From NCBI GenBank assembly GCA_960531495.1, contig OY482865.1, positions 15,621,422 to 15,685,421 on the forward strand: a DNA stretch of 64,000 nt. The letters are read 5' to 3'. Both the position numbers and the translations under genes were made by a program. Positions 34,555 to 45,686 of the stretch are shown piece after piece (position 1 is the stretch's first letter; the number at the start of each line of letters is the position of its first letter). The notes under the pieces were generated by a model. The model was not told the DNA's origin and made no database searches. It worked only from the letters and a program-made list of their open reading frames with translations. This stretch comes from Zeus faber (Eukaryota; Chordata; Actinopteri; Zeiformes; Zeidae).

Positions 34555-35163
34555 CTGCGGCAGGGTAGAGAGAGAGAGAGAGGTAATAATAATGGAACAA
34601 AGGTGACTTAGAACCACCAAAACTGCCATCGTTTGCTCAAAGCGTTGGGTTTACAGGTGTCACAGATGAAATTAGCGCCATGTAAACAGGAATTCGACAA
34701 AAGAAAATACATGGAGGGATAAAATGTTGAAATCGGGACCTCATAAATTAAAAATTTGAGACTATTCCAATATTGGTAAAACTTAACGGATGACATTTCG
34801 AAGACCGGCAGCAACCGGGGTAAATTTGTTGTTGAGTCCACGTTGTAACTTCTATGCGTCAAACGTGCAAAAAAACGTTGACGGCAGTGAGAAGGGCTTT
34901 TCGCAGGCAATTCTAGGTGAAAAATGCCACGCAAACCAAAAGCCAACAACCGCGTGCACTTCCAGCGGGGGGGAAAATAATCTGCAAAAACCTGCCGAGA
35001 ACGTCGGCGACGGCGCCCCGACGAGACGGGCGGGAACCCGCTCACTCACCCTCCGTCTTCCGGGGCGGCCGCTCGGCTCTTTAAAGACGCCGCTCGGCAG
35101 GAGTTTGGCGCCGGGAGCCGGGGCCCGACGCAAAGAAACAGTCGGACCTTCTCTGAGCCTCAC

Positions 35164-35250
35164 CTTGTTGGTGGCGTCGATGAACTTGACGCCCTTGTAG
35201 GACACGGAGAGGATGATGGTCGGCACCTTCTTCATCTGCTCCGTGGACTT
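35164..35250 (-). CDS. anks1b: anks1b exon, PTB beta 2-3 region
   Basis: 29 codons reading [20 protein letters not shown] and then VKFIDATNK. The acceptor is the first AG after a long pyrimidine tract (CTCCGTGTGCTCCAAG); the donor is AAG/GTGAGG. The human form I recall can carry an extra ANCQ between AKMR and KSTEQ, absent here, which suggests a microexon that is missing, skipped or unseen in the intron 35251-37169. 87 nt, phase 0-0. Confidence 0.95.
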
Positions 35251-35888
35251 CTTGGAGCACACGGAGAAGAGGGGAAGAGGGAAAAGACGGACAGCAGAGA
35301 GGGGAGGGGGCAGCCATTACTCACCGCACTTTCTTTTCCACTTTGAGAAAACGTTAAGAAAAGCACTTAAGCGACCAATAACACGCCGCGCCGTAACACG
35401 GAGGTCGGACGGCGAGAGCACGGACCGCGTTCGGCGGCTAATGGATTGTTTTTCAATAGAGAATGTTTCAGTGAAATCCGAGACTTAGTCCCTGCGTGAG
35501 GGGAAGGCAAATGGGAAACAAAATCGGAATCGAAGAAATCCATAGAGGGTAAAAGGTGAATGAGGGGAGGGCGGGGTCATCGACGGCTTCCGTCTTGACA
35601 AGGTCGGTCGACACCAACCGCCTCCAAAGGCGGAGAGAGTTTGGGATCCTGAGACGACATTTCTCGCCACCGTAACGTTGTGCGGTGGAAATGATCACCT
35701 TCATCCCGGATCTCAGGGAGCGAACGCGAGCGCCTTTGAATTCCTTGTCGGCGCGTGGCCCGCTCTTTTATCTTTTACCGCCCTTGCCTCCGTCTCACTC
35801 TCCATCTCCGTCCTCTCCTCGACACGCCGGCTGTTCTCCACTTCTGCTCTGTGCTCTCCCAGTAAACCCCTGTTACGCTGTGCATGTT

Positions 35889-36068
<180 letters not shown>

Positions 36069-36401
36069 GGGGGTTTAGGCGCGGTCAGGATCAAGCACAT
36101 CCAAGGGCTGACAGCAGTGCTGCCTGGCTAAGCTGGCAGGCTCTCAGCCAGGGGCTCCGGGGATGAGATTTAGACGTTCTGGGGGGCTGGGGGCAAGGGG
36201 TGGGAATGTGGTAGTGGCGGGTTGGAAGTTGAAAAAGTGTCTGTCTGTCTATCTATCTATCTATATACAGTATATGTAATAAAGTAAATGTAAAATATAA
36301 CTTGTATCTTATTACTTGTGTTGATGCAGAGGAGGAGAGACAATGTATGTATATATACAGTATGTATCTTTACTTAATACTGTATGCATGTATACTGTGT
36401 A

Positions 36402-36403
<2 letters not shown>

Positions 36404-36478
<75 letters not shown>
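36404..36478 (+). repeat. AT microsatellite, about 37 units
   Basis: Uninterrupted AT tract. Self-complementary, so it can extrude as a cruciform. Confidence 0.97.
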
Positions 36479-36485
<7 letters not shown>

Positions 36486-36845
36486 CACTGTATACTGTAT
36501 GTTAATCCCGGAGTGAACTACAGAGTAAGAGAAAGGGAGCAAAACAGGGAGCAATGGATAAGAAAGGAGAAGAGAGAGGGGAGTCGGTGTCACAGAGCGG
36601 AGAAATGAAGAATAGGAGAGCAGCGGAATGAGACAGGTGCAGACGGAGATAGAGGAGAAGGGAGAGTGGGAGGGAGGGGGAGAGGTGGAAACAGAGGAGA
36701 TAAGGTGACTTGTGGTTTAGAACGGAGGGGCGGTGGTGGAGGTTGGGAGGGGGTCGGATAGGCGCCCAGCGGCCGCGGATATTAAATATAAATCCTGCAA
36801 TACACTTAATCCACTGTCATTATACTTGAAATTTTGGTTAAATTC

Positions 36846-36901
<56 letters not shown>

Positions 36902-37061
36902 GTCTAAAGGCACTCAGGCGGTGAGGCTGAGCCCCAGATTTAAAGGTGCAGTGAAGGTTTCACCCTTGAGCATAAATATAGAAATAAGTTTAAATTGCAC
37001 TATTGTGGATGATAATTCATTTGCTTCTCTGCTGTGTCTGCTTTTGGCCATTTCCAAAATG

Positions 37062-37064
<3 letters not shown>

Positions 37065-37132
<68 letters not shown>
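37065..37132 (+). repeat. GT tract 3' of the 72-nt anks1b exon (CA on the sense strand)
   Basis: 34 GT units, 31 nt beyond the donor GTAGGG of the exon at 37170-37241. In the pre-mRNA it is a CA repeat, complementary to the UG repeat on the other side of the exon. Confidence 0.97.
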
Positions 37133-37135
<3 letters not shown>

Positions 37136-37169
37136 ATTCGGCTGGGGGGTCCAACGGGTGGCTCCCTAC

Positions 37170-37241
37170 CCGCATCTTGGCACAGGCGTCCTGGGTGGAT
37201 TCTGTCCCCCTCAACTCCTTCACCAGCATGGAGCCCAGGTA
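37170..37241 (-). CDS. anks1b: anks1b exon, first PTB strand and helix
   Basis: 24 codons: [20 protein letters not shown] and AKMR. YLGS is the signature of the first beta strand of PTB domains, and the following STQDACAKM stretch is the first helix. Acceptor TTTCCTCCGCAG, donor CGG/GTAGGG. At 72 nt and phase 0-0 it could be skipped without a frameshift, but the fold would lose its first strand and helix. Both splice sites sit between a 68-nt GT tract (37065-37132) and a 78-nt CA tract (37258-37335). The human residues I recall differ by conservative changes only (LIKELRG). Confidence 0.97.
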
Positions 37242-37256
37242 CTGCGGAGGAAACGT

Positions 37257-37257
<1 letters not shown>

Positions 37258-37335
<78 letters not shown>
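37258..37335 (+). repeat. CA tract 5' of the 72-nt anks1b exon (UG on the sense strand)
   Basis: 39 CA units starting 14 nt upstream of the acceptor of the exon at 37170-37241. In the pre-mRNA this is a UG repeat next to the polypyrimidine tract, a typical TDP-43 or CELF binding site. Confidence 0.97.
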
Positions 37336-37338
<3 letters not shown>

Positions 37339-37996
37339 TGTAAATACACTCACAACAGCAGAAGATATGCAAGCATGTGTGTTTGTATGTGTGTGTGTGT
37401 GTGTGTGTGTGCGTGTGCGTGCGTTTTGTTCCTATGGTGCATGGAGAGCAACGACTTGGCCAAAACTGCACGCCACACACTAACAGATTCCATTCACCAA
37501 CGACTGACCGTTAATCTTGCAAATCTTGCGCGGTCAGACACAATTTTAGAGTTAACAAACATGACGGACGACATTTTTTAACAGAAAATCCAAAAAGCAA
37601 AAAAAGAAAAAGCAATGGATCCGCATCATTTTCCGCATCATTTCAGTAGCGTGTACCCCGCTTTCGGTATCGAAAGAGCAAGATTGTTGAAGTGTCTTTC
37701 CACGGCTTTTCCCACTCTCTATGGCCACAGCTATAAAAACCTAGACATGTAATTTATTATTCACATCTATACTGTATGTTAGAGACAGAAAGAGAGAGAG
37801 AGGGCATCGGTCAGTCTATGCCCTTATGATGTCACAATGGCGCTCATTCTCTCATTCTATAACTTGGCGCCGAACCGGTCACTTGGCATCAGAACATCAG
37901 GCGGGCGAAGCGGGGTCTCACGTGCACAAGCGGTGAGAAGATTTAAGAGGAGGGCGGTGAAGCAACGGTACAGGATGCACGCCACCATAAAGACTC

Positions 37997-38054
37997 AAGA
38001 AGAAGAAGAAGAAGAAGAAGAAGAAGAAGAAGCAGAAGAAGAAGAAGAAGAAGA
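37997..38054 (+). repeat. GAA triplet repeat
   Basis: About 19 AAG/GAA triplets with single GCA and GAG interruptions. A homopurine run that may form triplex DNA. The glutamate-rich frame across it (37837-38121) has no recognisable homology. Confidence 0.95.
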
Positions 38055-38479
38055 GGAGCATCTAGCAGATACCTTGCTTCGCCTTGCATTTAGACTGGCA
38101 AAACGCCAAACTCATGAATGAACAGCTATAACCTCCCTCCTCAATCTGGTGGCACCGGTGTGTACGGATGATTACAGTCCAAGTTTGTCATTTGTCAATC
38201 CCCAATAACCCAGAAATGGTTTGAAAGACGTGTCCCCAGTCAGTTTATTTCCATTTCCATTGACTCCTAAACATAAAAGCAGATTGAAAAAGTCTGCCTA
38301 GTTCGCAGTAATGCCTGCCATTGAATTCATAATACAACACTTCGTCCGCTCTAAATTTGTCACAGCCTATCACAGGTGCTTATCACCCCATAGTCCATTT
38401 ATACCAGCCGCCCCTGGCTTGTACTGATTCCCAATTCGTCATACCCTAAGTTAACTTGTCCTACGCTTTCCTTTCCAGC

Positions 38480-38739
38480 TGGGAACTTCTCTCAGCTGCC
38501 CTTGCCTCCGCTTGCCAGCGCTGCCACACGGTGTAAAGGCACCGTGTTTCTGCCAGTGCAGAGCGGCACCTCTGACACTTTGTCCAGTTGCTCTGGTGAT
38601 GCCACAGCGTCCAAATGCACTTTGCCTCCTTCGGGGCAGAGCAGCAGCTCTGGCCCTGCGTCCAGCCCCTCTGACCAGTCCGCCTCACACTCTGCTGGTG
38701 TTGACGGCTGCTTTGCCAGAGGATCCTACAGCCAGAGGT
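38480..38739 (+). pseudogene. unrecognised gene fragment, exon A (Ser/Thr-rich)
   Basis: A typical acceptor (CTACGCTTTCCTTTCCAG) opens a frame that is free of stops to a possible donor at 38740 (CCAGAG/GTGGGG). The product is rich in Ser, Thr, Ala and Pro (SGTSDTLSSCSGDATASKC, SQSSSSGPASSPSDQSASHS-like runs), ends GCFARGSYSQR, and shows no domain I can name. It lies on the strand opposite anks1b. I cannot name the gene. It could be the 3' end of a host gene copied here by duplication. Confidence 0.4.
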
Positions 38740-38897
38740 GGGGAGGGTACGCAAAAGTATACACTCTACAAACTGCTTTAGCGTTTGAATGCTACTCAAT
38801 GGGAAGTTACCTTGTAATTGTCAAAATATCCACAAAAGGGTAGGCAGCCGATAAATGATACATATCTAAGTATCTTTCTGCCCATCTCTGCCCACAG

Positions 38898-39420
38898 ATG
38901 CAGCTGGTCTTTACAGAGAGAGGGCGACAGGCCCCAATCCAGCCTCCCAAACCTCAGACACAGTAGCACAACGTCTACTAGTTGTCGCGTGGTTCCACTG
39001 CAGAGCGCTCCCATTAAACTCGCACCCAAAGACAACCGCAGACAACCGGGACTGCTCTGTGCCAGCGCTGTTAACTGCAGGAACAACCACCCAGTTTCCG
39101 GCAATATCTTCAGCTCTTCTTTGACACCCTGCTCTGCCTCTGCGAATACCAGTGGAGATCTGATGGAAATTGAGACGTCCACCAGCACCCCAGTTACCAC
39201 CAGCAGCAGCGATTTTATCGACGACTTCCCAAGAGACAACACCATTTCCAGGAGTGCAACGAACCTTGGCGATGTCAGCATCTCCGACCAAACCGTGAAC
39301 ACCAGCTTCAACCTGGGCTTCAGCCGTGGCTCCCATCTACTTAGGAATGATAAAGTGGAGGACATGGAGTGGGAACCTTATGACATTTACTCCAACCATA
39401 GTGCCACCATGGACTTCTGA
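38898..39420 (+). pseudogene. unrecognised gene fragment, exon B with stop
   Basis: A strong acceptor (TCTTTCTGCCCATCTCTGCCCACAG) opens a frame that joins exon A in phase (AG + A) and stays open for about 174 codons to TGA at 39418-39420. The residues include CSWSLQREGDRPQSSLPNLR, GDLMEIETSTSTPVTTSSSD, FNLGFSRGSHLL and the end KVEDMEWEPYDIYSNHSATM-DF. The acidic/aromatic tail (EDMEWEPYDIY) looks like a conserved C-terminus rather than random sequence. An AATAAATAAA signal occurs about 490 nt after the stop, but it lies in an L1-like piece. The frame has no break, so either it is recent or it is still used. I cannot assign a gene. Confidence 0.45.
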
Positions 39421-39554
39421 AGTAGACGTTATTGAGAGAGAACACCACCAAAAACATGCTTCAGCCCCGCCGCAGTCCAGCCTTTTCTCCGTACTGGATG
39501 TGTGGCTCCAAACTCCCATCGGGAGTTCGATGTCCAATATTCTTCGCTTTACTT

Positions 39555-40070
39555 AAATCCATTGAAGAAGACCTTAGCCGCTGGAACGACCTTGACTAAT
39601 TGGCAGGAAAGCAGCAGTAAAAATGAACATACCTCCAAAAAATAAACCACATGTTCTCAATGACCCCATTTCAACCTACAGCAAACTGGTCCAATACTCC
39701 GGAATCTGTAAACCATAATTTCAACTGGAAACACAAGAAACCGAGAATGAAATTGGCAATTGAGACACTGTTACCTGGAAATTCATCTCAGATTATTATA
39801 TTATTATTATAAAGTGGCTACAACCAGAGCAACTAGTAAACCTTACATGGTTGGAAACAGAATGTCAGAAATGACCAACATCAGATCTCCCATTTCTTAC
39901 CTCAGTGAAGTCAATAAATAAAAGAAAAAAGTATTTTTAAACCTGTTCATTGCGGTGATTTTGTCGGCTTGGTGGAAATTAAACAACCAAACTGGTTCCA
40001 GAAATTGACTCCAATATGGCACAACCCGGATTTTCGGGGTGTCTTCAATTCATGGAAATGACAAGGAATC
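39555..40070 (+). mobile_element. L1-like LINE ORF2 fragment (3' part)
   Basis: The plus strand reads LLKSIEEDLSRWNDL, then in broken frames HMFSMTPFQPT, KHKKPRMKLA, IKWLQPEQLVNLTWLETE and SDLPFLTS. These are, in order, motifs of the region after reverse transcriptase in L1/Tx1-type ORF2 proteins. Several stops and frame changes interrupt it. The 5' side is cut directly after the unrecognised gene fragment. The end is uncertain. Confidence 0.7.
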
Positions 40071-40983
40071 ATCCGCATATCGTCTCGTGGCTAACTACCA
40101 TCTTCTCGTCTTTGAGCACGCTCCTCTTTTAGATGTGTAGTAAATACAAAGGTAAAACGGCTTCGCAGAATTTGGCACCCATTGGGCCGTAACACCAGTA
40201 CCAACACTGCGGCACAGCAGTGAACAGGGTGACAGCAAACAGGGAATTAAGCGATAAAACGGAATGTCTTTTTTTTTTTTTTTTACTAACTCCTGGAAGA
40301 TGCAAAGTTGGACCGATGTGGCATCATGTTGGCCACCTGTGCTGAACTTCTGATGGAGCGATGGAGCGTCCAGTTTGGAGAAACGGCTGAAACCCACCTA
40401 CAGTACGGACTACATGAGGGGTGAGTATAAAACAGGGATTGACTGCAAAAATCCAAACTATTCCTTCAAGATTTATTAACCTATATTTTTTGGGGGTTTT
40501 TTTTGGCAGCGGTATAGTAGTGGAATATAAGTGTCCAGATGGCGTGGTCCCCCATCTGGACCTGACTAAGTGTCAGCGCTCCGCTCACGTGTTCCCTGAT
40601 TTGATAATAGGTGTGGGGACAGTGTTACACAACAGTGTTGGTGTCAACATTAGAGACTTAATGGGTGTGAGATTCACCAGCTCGCCAGCCCTCCTCTTCG
40701 GCCCTTCTGAACGGCGCCCACTAATGTGCTAAGAGGAAGAGAAACGTATCCGATTTACCGCATTGGGTTGACCGTCGGTCTTAGTATTTGGCGGCAAATT
40801 AAATAATAGATTTTCGGGCTTTAACTTATCGTATATTTGTTCAGTAATGTACTCCCAGTCAGTGGCGTCTACTCTGATGGTAAAGCATAAGAAACAAATA
40901 GATATGACTAAAAGTAATCGGCACCTAGCTGTATGATTCAGCACCAAAGTTAGATTCCACTTCATCTAACTATAAAGGAAGGA

Positions 40984-40998
40984 ATCTCTGTCTGTCTT

Positions 40999-41036
<38 letters not shown>

Positions 41037-41360
41037 AGTATCTCTGTATGTATGTATCTCTGTATGTCTGTCCGTCAGTATCTCTGTATATATGTATCTG
41101 TATGTCTGTCTGTCTGTCTGTCAGTATGTATCTCTGTATGCCTGTCTGTCTGTCTGTCTGTTTGTATGTCTGTCTGTATGTATATATGCATGTAGGTATC
41201 CCTATACAGTATATATGTCTGTCTGTCTGCCTGCCTGCCTGACTGTCCGTCTGTATGTCTGTATGTCTGTCTGTCTGTCCGTCTGTATCTCTGCCTGTCT
41301 GTCTGTCTGTATGTATGAATCTCTGTATATATGAAAGTCTGTCTGTCTGTCTGTCTGTCA
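40984..41360 (+). repeat. TCTG tetranucleotide array, interrupted
   Basis: Blocks of TCTG (40990-41036, about 41105-41180, 41215-41360) separated by TATGTATC-type units. Confidence 0.95.
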
Positions 41361-42502
41361 TTCTGTATGTCCTTTGATTATCTCCACAACCGCTCATCTG
41401 ATCTACGTCACACTGGGCGGGTGTATCGCTGGGGACTCAAGGACGTGTCGGATTTGGTGCGATTTGGACACACGACACATGTAATATTAATAAACTTTCA
41501 ATAAACAGTGAGCCAGCGGGAGGGGGGGCCTCAGGGCTCTGCAACTGAGTCACAAAGAGTATCTTTCCCCGGTGTATGACTAACCGGCGGTTTTATCTTC
41601 CATTGTGTAAAACGGGACTGAATCATTACACGTTGGAACCGGCATGCACCAGTTTATTAACAATTAACACTAATAATCTTAGTGAAGGATTTTTACTTGT
41701 ATTTAAGTGAATATCTTTGTAAAGTTACAACTTCTATGTGAGTTTAAGTACCAAAGGCCAAGTGCCTTTGAGGTTATTTTTGCTTTTGCTAATGCCTTGT
41801 TTCATTGCAACTAACAGTATTAGAGAGCTTTTAGGGTGGATAGCGTACACTGTGATAGGTTTACATCCAGGGCTGCCCCCATCCCACCGTGGCTCTGTGG
41901 GAGACACTATATTACTGCAGGAGCTACTAGACTCCTACTGCAATATCTGCAGCATCAAAAGGCAGCGCCGTACTTTATTGACATACCTGACATTATGTCA
42001 TGTGGTCGTCATAGATGTATTGCTTTTTTCTGGAGCTGCTAATGTCAAGGCCAATTCTGATAAACTGGAATGATTTGGTCTCTGGTTTGGTGGAAATTAA
42101 GTTTGGGGAACTATGTATAAACTATGTTGGTTTAAATTTATTTTTAAATAGCCACGATAATGGTGTCGGGACATCTACAAGGTGTGGATTGGACGGACAC
42201 CAAATAACTCAGGACTCGGGCTTTGTTTTTCCTTCAGGAACAGGATGAGAGGGACAGCGGACCCTCTCATCCCTCCTTCCAGCTCTCCTCAGCCCTCCTT
42301 CACTTCGCCTTACACCTTCCGGCGATAGTGTTCCCTATCGCTGGAATCTGCCTCGTTGATATTTATGTTCAGTGGTCGTCTACCAATATTCACACTGCGC
42401 CGCTCTGCCATCCGGCCTCCACTCTCTCTATCGCCGTTTCTCCGTGTGGGCTCATTTATCTCACTTTCACAGCGTTCCGGAGTCTCTGCATGGCCCCGAG
42501 AC

Positions 42503-42511
42503 AGAGAGAGA

Positions 42512-42550
<39 letters not shown>

Positions 42551-42595
42551 CGAGCAAGAGAGAGAGAGAGAGCGAGAGAGCAAAAGAGAAAGAGC
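42503..42595 (+). repeat. GA microsatellite
   Basis: GA tract with CA and AA interruptions. The Arg/Glu open frames across it are artefacts. Confidence 0.95.
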
Positions 42596-44516
42596 TTTAG
42601 GAGCCCTTGTCGCCACACACCACGACTGAGCCGCTCGATTAGAAAATTTCCATATCGCAATCGTGATTTTAAGGAGGGTCAGTTTCAAAATGCAAGAGCT
42701 ATGTTTCAGTGTCTGCTCCATGTACTTTGTCTGTACCGGCGTTTGGTCGTTTGGTCGAAACACAGTGCGTACGGTGCGTTGCATTGGAGGTTGGAACTCA
42801 AGTCATTCCGACGACGCGGCCCCTGCTCTGGAGCTAAATATGTTCCATTGCCTCTGTTCGGACACGGGACGCCCGCTGTAAACTTGTGTTTATTTGGCAC
42901 AACTCACAAATTCTTCACGCATCTACGCAGGTAAAGCCAAGGCGTTTCGATCGAAGTCGGACGTGTTTTCAAATGAAAACCCATGAAAAGTTGGTTTCGA
43001 CTCCAAATTCCCGACCCGGAGGGCCGCTTTTCCGAGCAGGAGGTCGGGTCTTTTCCGAGCCCTGACTTCAATGGAACGCAGCATCAAACGGGGGAAACCC
43101 GCCCCGCCGAACGGAGACGCCGCCTCTGAGGAATCGGACCCCATCAAGGGGCGAAATGAGGGGCCAACACCTTGGTTGTTAAATTACTTCGGTCGATGTA
43201 AGTGGTTAGGTGGAAGCATCGATAGCCGCCGGGCCCTTCCCTCTCAGTACCGGACGCCGGGGTGGGAAACGGTTTCCCAACAGAGTGAAAACAACACAAA
43301 GGCTTTCTCACTATTAAATCGATGTCATTCCACCCTCATATCCCATTGGCTTCAGATTCATATCATTTCCACGTGACATGCACAGCCGGCGTTTTTTTTT
43401 TTCGAGCTTTACCGCGCCTTCAATCTTTCTGAGGTTGTGGGAGCTGTGGAATCGCTCCGGGGCTGTTTACAGGAGGGAGCCCGGCACCGCCCTCCTCCCT
43501 CTCAGCCGCCCTCAGCCGTTTCTCCCTTCGTCTCCGCCTCTCCTATTTAGATTTCTCCATCTCCCAGTCCAAATTTGTTCTTGCCAAAGATATTATTCCT
43601 CATTTTCCCTAACAGTTATGCGTCGGGGCGTTCCCGCGACGGCACCTCGCGACCGGTCCTAATTTTTGGTCGCGGAGAGCGGCAAACGTTTTCTGGATCC
43701 CCGACGGCGGGGACCTGGAACCGTGAAGAAATGCCGGGGAATTTATTTTCCGCTGGCGTTTTTAATCGGCTCCGGAAAAAAAAATAATCGGGGCGACATG
43801 GTTGCAGAGTGAAAGTCTAAGCCGTACAACGATGTATCCGCGGTGTAACACATAACACCCGATTATGTAACAGTCGGGAAAAGGGTTTATAACAAAAATG
43901 TGTATCAAAAAATATATAAATTTTTGTCAGATGCATAACATTACGTCTTGTGTCTAGTGTTGTGTACTACAAGTCCCAGTATTCCGTTTGAGACTGCAAC
44001 GTTTTGTTTTTCTTCCAAGATCCCGGTTTTACCCTCGTCTCGTCTCAAAGCGGTCACTTTCCTTTTTCTATCGTTTGCCTTCTACTGATCCAATGACTCC
44101 ATTGGGTTTTTTTTCTTGGTCACTTGAGGTGTGGGGGTATTTTTCCATCCGAGGGTGCATCCATATCGACAGTGTACTGACCACCACTATTTACGCAGCT
44201 TTAGCAAATTCACCGTAGCTGCCTCTCACTTCTGGCGTGTGGCGGACCCCGCCGACCAACAATTTAAAACAGCATATAGAGGAGCACATGTGTAAAGTAA
44301 ATACACTGAATGGCTGTTTGTTATTAATTGACGGATACATAAAGTATCAAATATGAGATTTTGAAAGGAAATAATCTTAGGGATTGCCACTTTAAAGTGA
44401 CGGCAGCCAAGTCAAAGTCAAAAAGACATAAATATGTTTAGGTGTGTGTATGAAAAAGCGCGTATATGGGTGGTATTGTGAGAAAGGGGGCTTATACGCG
44501 CACGGGCGCGCGCACG

Positions 44517-44520
<4 letters not shown>

Positions 44521-44573
<53 letters not shown>
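44521..44573 (+). repeat. CA tract next to the donor of the 126-nt anks1b exon
   Basis: About 26 CA units (UG on the anks1b sense strand) 13-66 nt downstream of the donor at 44586-44591. Confidence 0.97.
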
Positions 44574-44577
<4 letters not shown>

Positions 44578-44591
44578 GCAGAGGGACTCAC

Positions 44592-44717
44592 ATAGGCTTC
44601 GTAGTCGCAGGACTGGAAGATGAGTTTCTCGGGGTGATGCTGCCAGTACTGCACAGGGGTGGACGAGGTCGCCTCGTTGGGAGGACGCAGCGTGATGGGC
44701 TCGCACCACTCCCCCTG
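44592..44717 (-). CDS. anks1b: anks1b exon, entry into the PTB domain
   Basis: 42 codons: [42 protein letters not shown]. The second half is the N-terminal extension and start of the PTB domain, running straight on into YLGS of the next exon. The human protein has the same [28 protein letters not shown] order. The acceptor is a tandem CAGCAG, so the first Gln may or may not be included; the larger form is given. Donor TAT/GTGAGT. 126 nt, phase 0-0. Confidence 0.97.
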
Positions 44718-45152
44718 CTGCAACCACAAACGACAAATTGTGCTTCAGATCCCGGCTCGACCCAGACATATCTCATTTGGCCGAGGCAAAGAGAGAGAAC
44801 ACGCTTGAAGAGAAACATCTGATAGGAAATTAACTCCTTTGGCAAGAGAAGAACAACATGTCCGCCTTCTAAGCCTCCCTCTTTACATCTTCTCATTTGT
44901 AGACTTGGCAGGAAGTGACTTCCATTATGTTGCGTTGTAGATTTTACAACTTTCCGACCCGAGAGGCTGTTTCACCTTTTTTTAATTAAAGATATGCCTA
45001 AATCCTATTTGCATACTTCCCAAATCCCAGCAGGGGACTATTAATCTGCCTTTTTTTTATGATCCTTTCGTTCCAGAGTAAATGAAAGCAGATGATTTCT
45101 CTCTCAGGAGGGAGTTTGCACGTGACTGTGGGATCTGTTTGGCAGGTTGTGT

Positions 45153-45189
<37 letters not shown>

Positions 45190-45597
45190 CGTGTGTGTGT
45201 GTGTGCGCATCAGTTGTGGATGACACAAATTAGTTCATGCCCTTACGTGTGTGCGTGCGTGTTTGTTTGCGTGCTTAATCCCCATCAGACGGCTGATGAG
45301 GGACTCGGGAGGTGAGCTTCTGTAATCTGAAGTAATGATGTCGGGCGCAGAGACGGACCGGGGGCCGTAGCCAGGAGGAATCTGCGGCAGCATTTATTTT
45401 CCAACACTTTCATGCTCCAAAACCTACCAATGTGTCTGAATTCGCGCAGTTCTGCAAAGAAGAGTAGATTAAAATTTCTCCACCTGGATGTGAGAGACTG
45501 ATATCAAATTGTAGGAAGCGTTTGCTTTAGGTATTGCTGCTAAAGGTGCTGCAACCAAATTACTTTTTTCACATTGATGATAGGGGTGTTTGATAAC

Positions 45598-45686
<89 letters not shown>

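Larger units (their letters stand above)
37242..44591 (-). other. anks1b intron holding plus-strand fossils
   Basis: A 7.35-kb intron. Besides the CA tract it holds a GT tract (37381-37413), a GAA run (37997-38054), an unrecognised two-exon gene fragment (38480-39420), an L1-like LINE piece (39555-40070), TCTG arrays (about 40984-41360), a GA run (42503-42595), GC-rich DNA (about 42950-43790) and a CA tract (44521-44573) just inside the donor of the next exon. Confidence 0.75.

Noticed and set aside
37837-38121. 94-codon frame with a glutamate run
   Set aside because: The Glu run is the GAA microsatellite; the flanking residues have no recognisable homology or splice signals.
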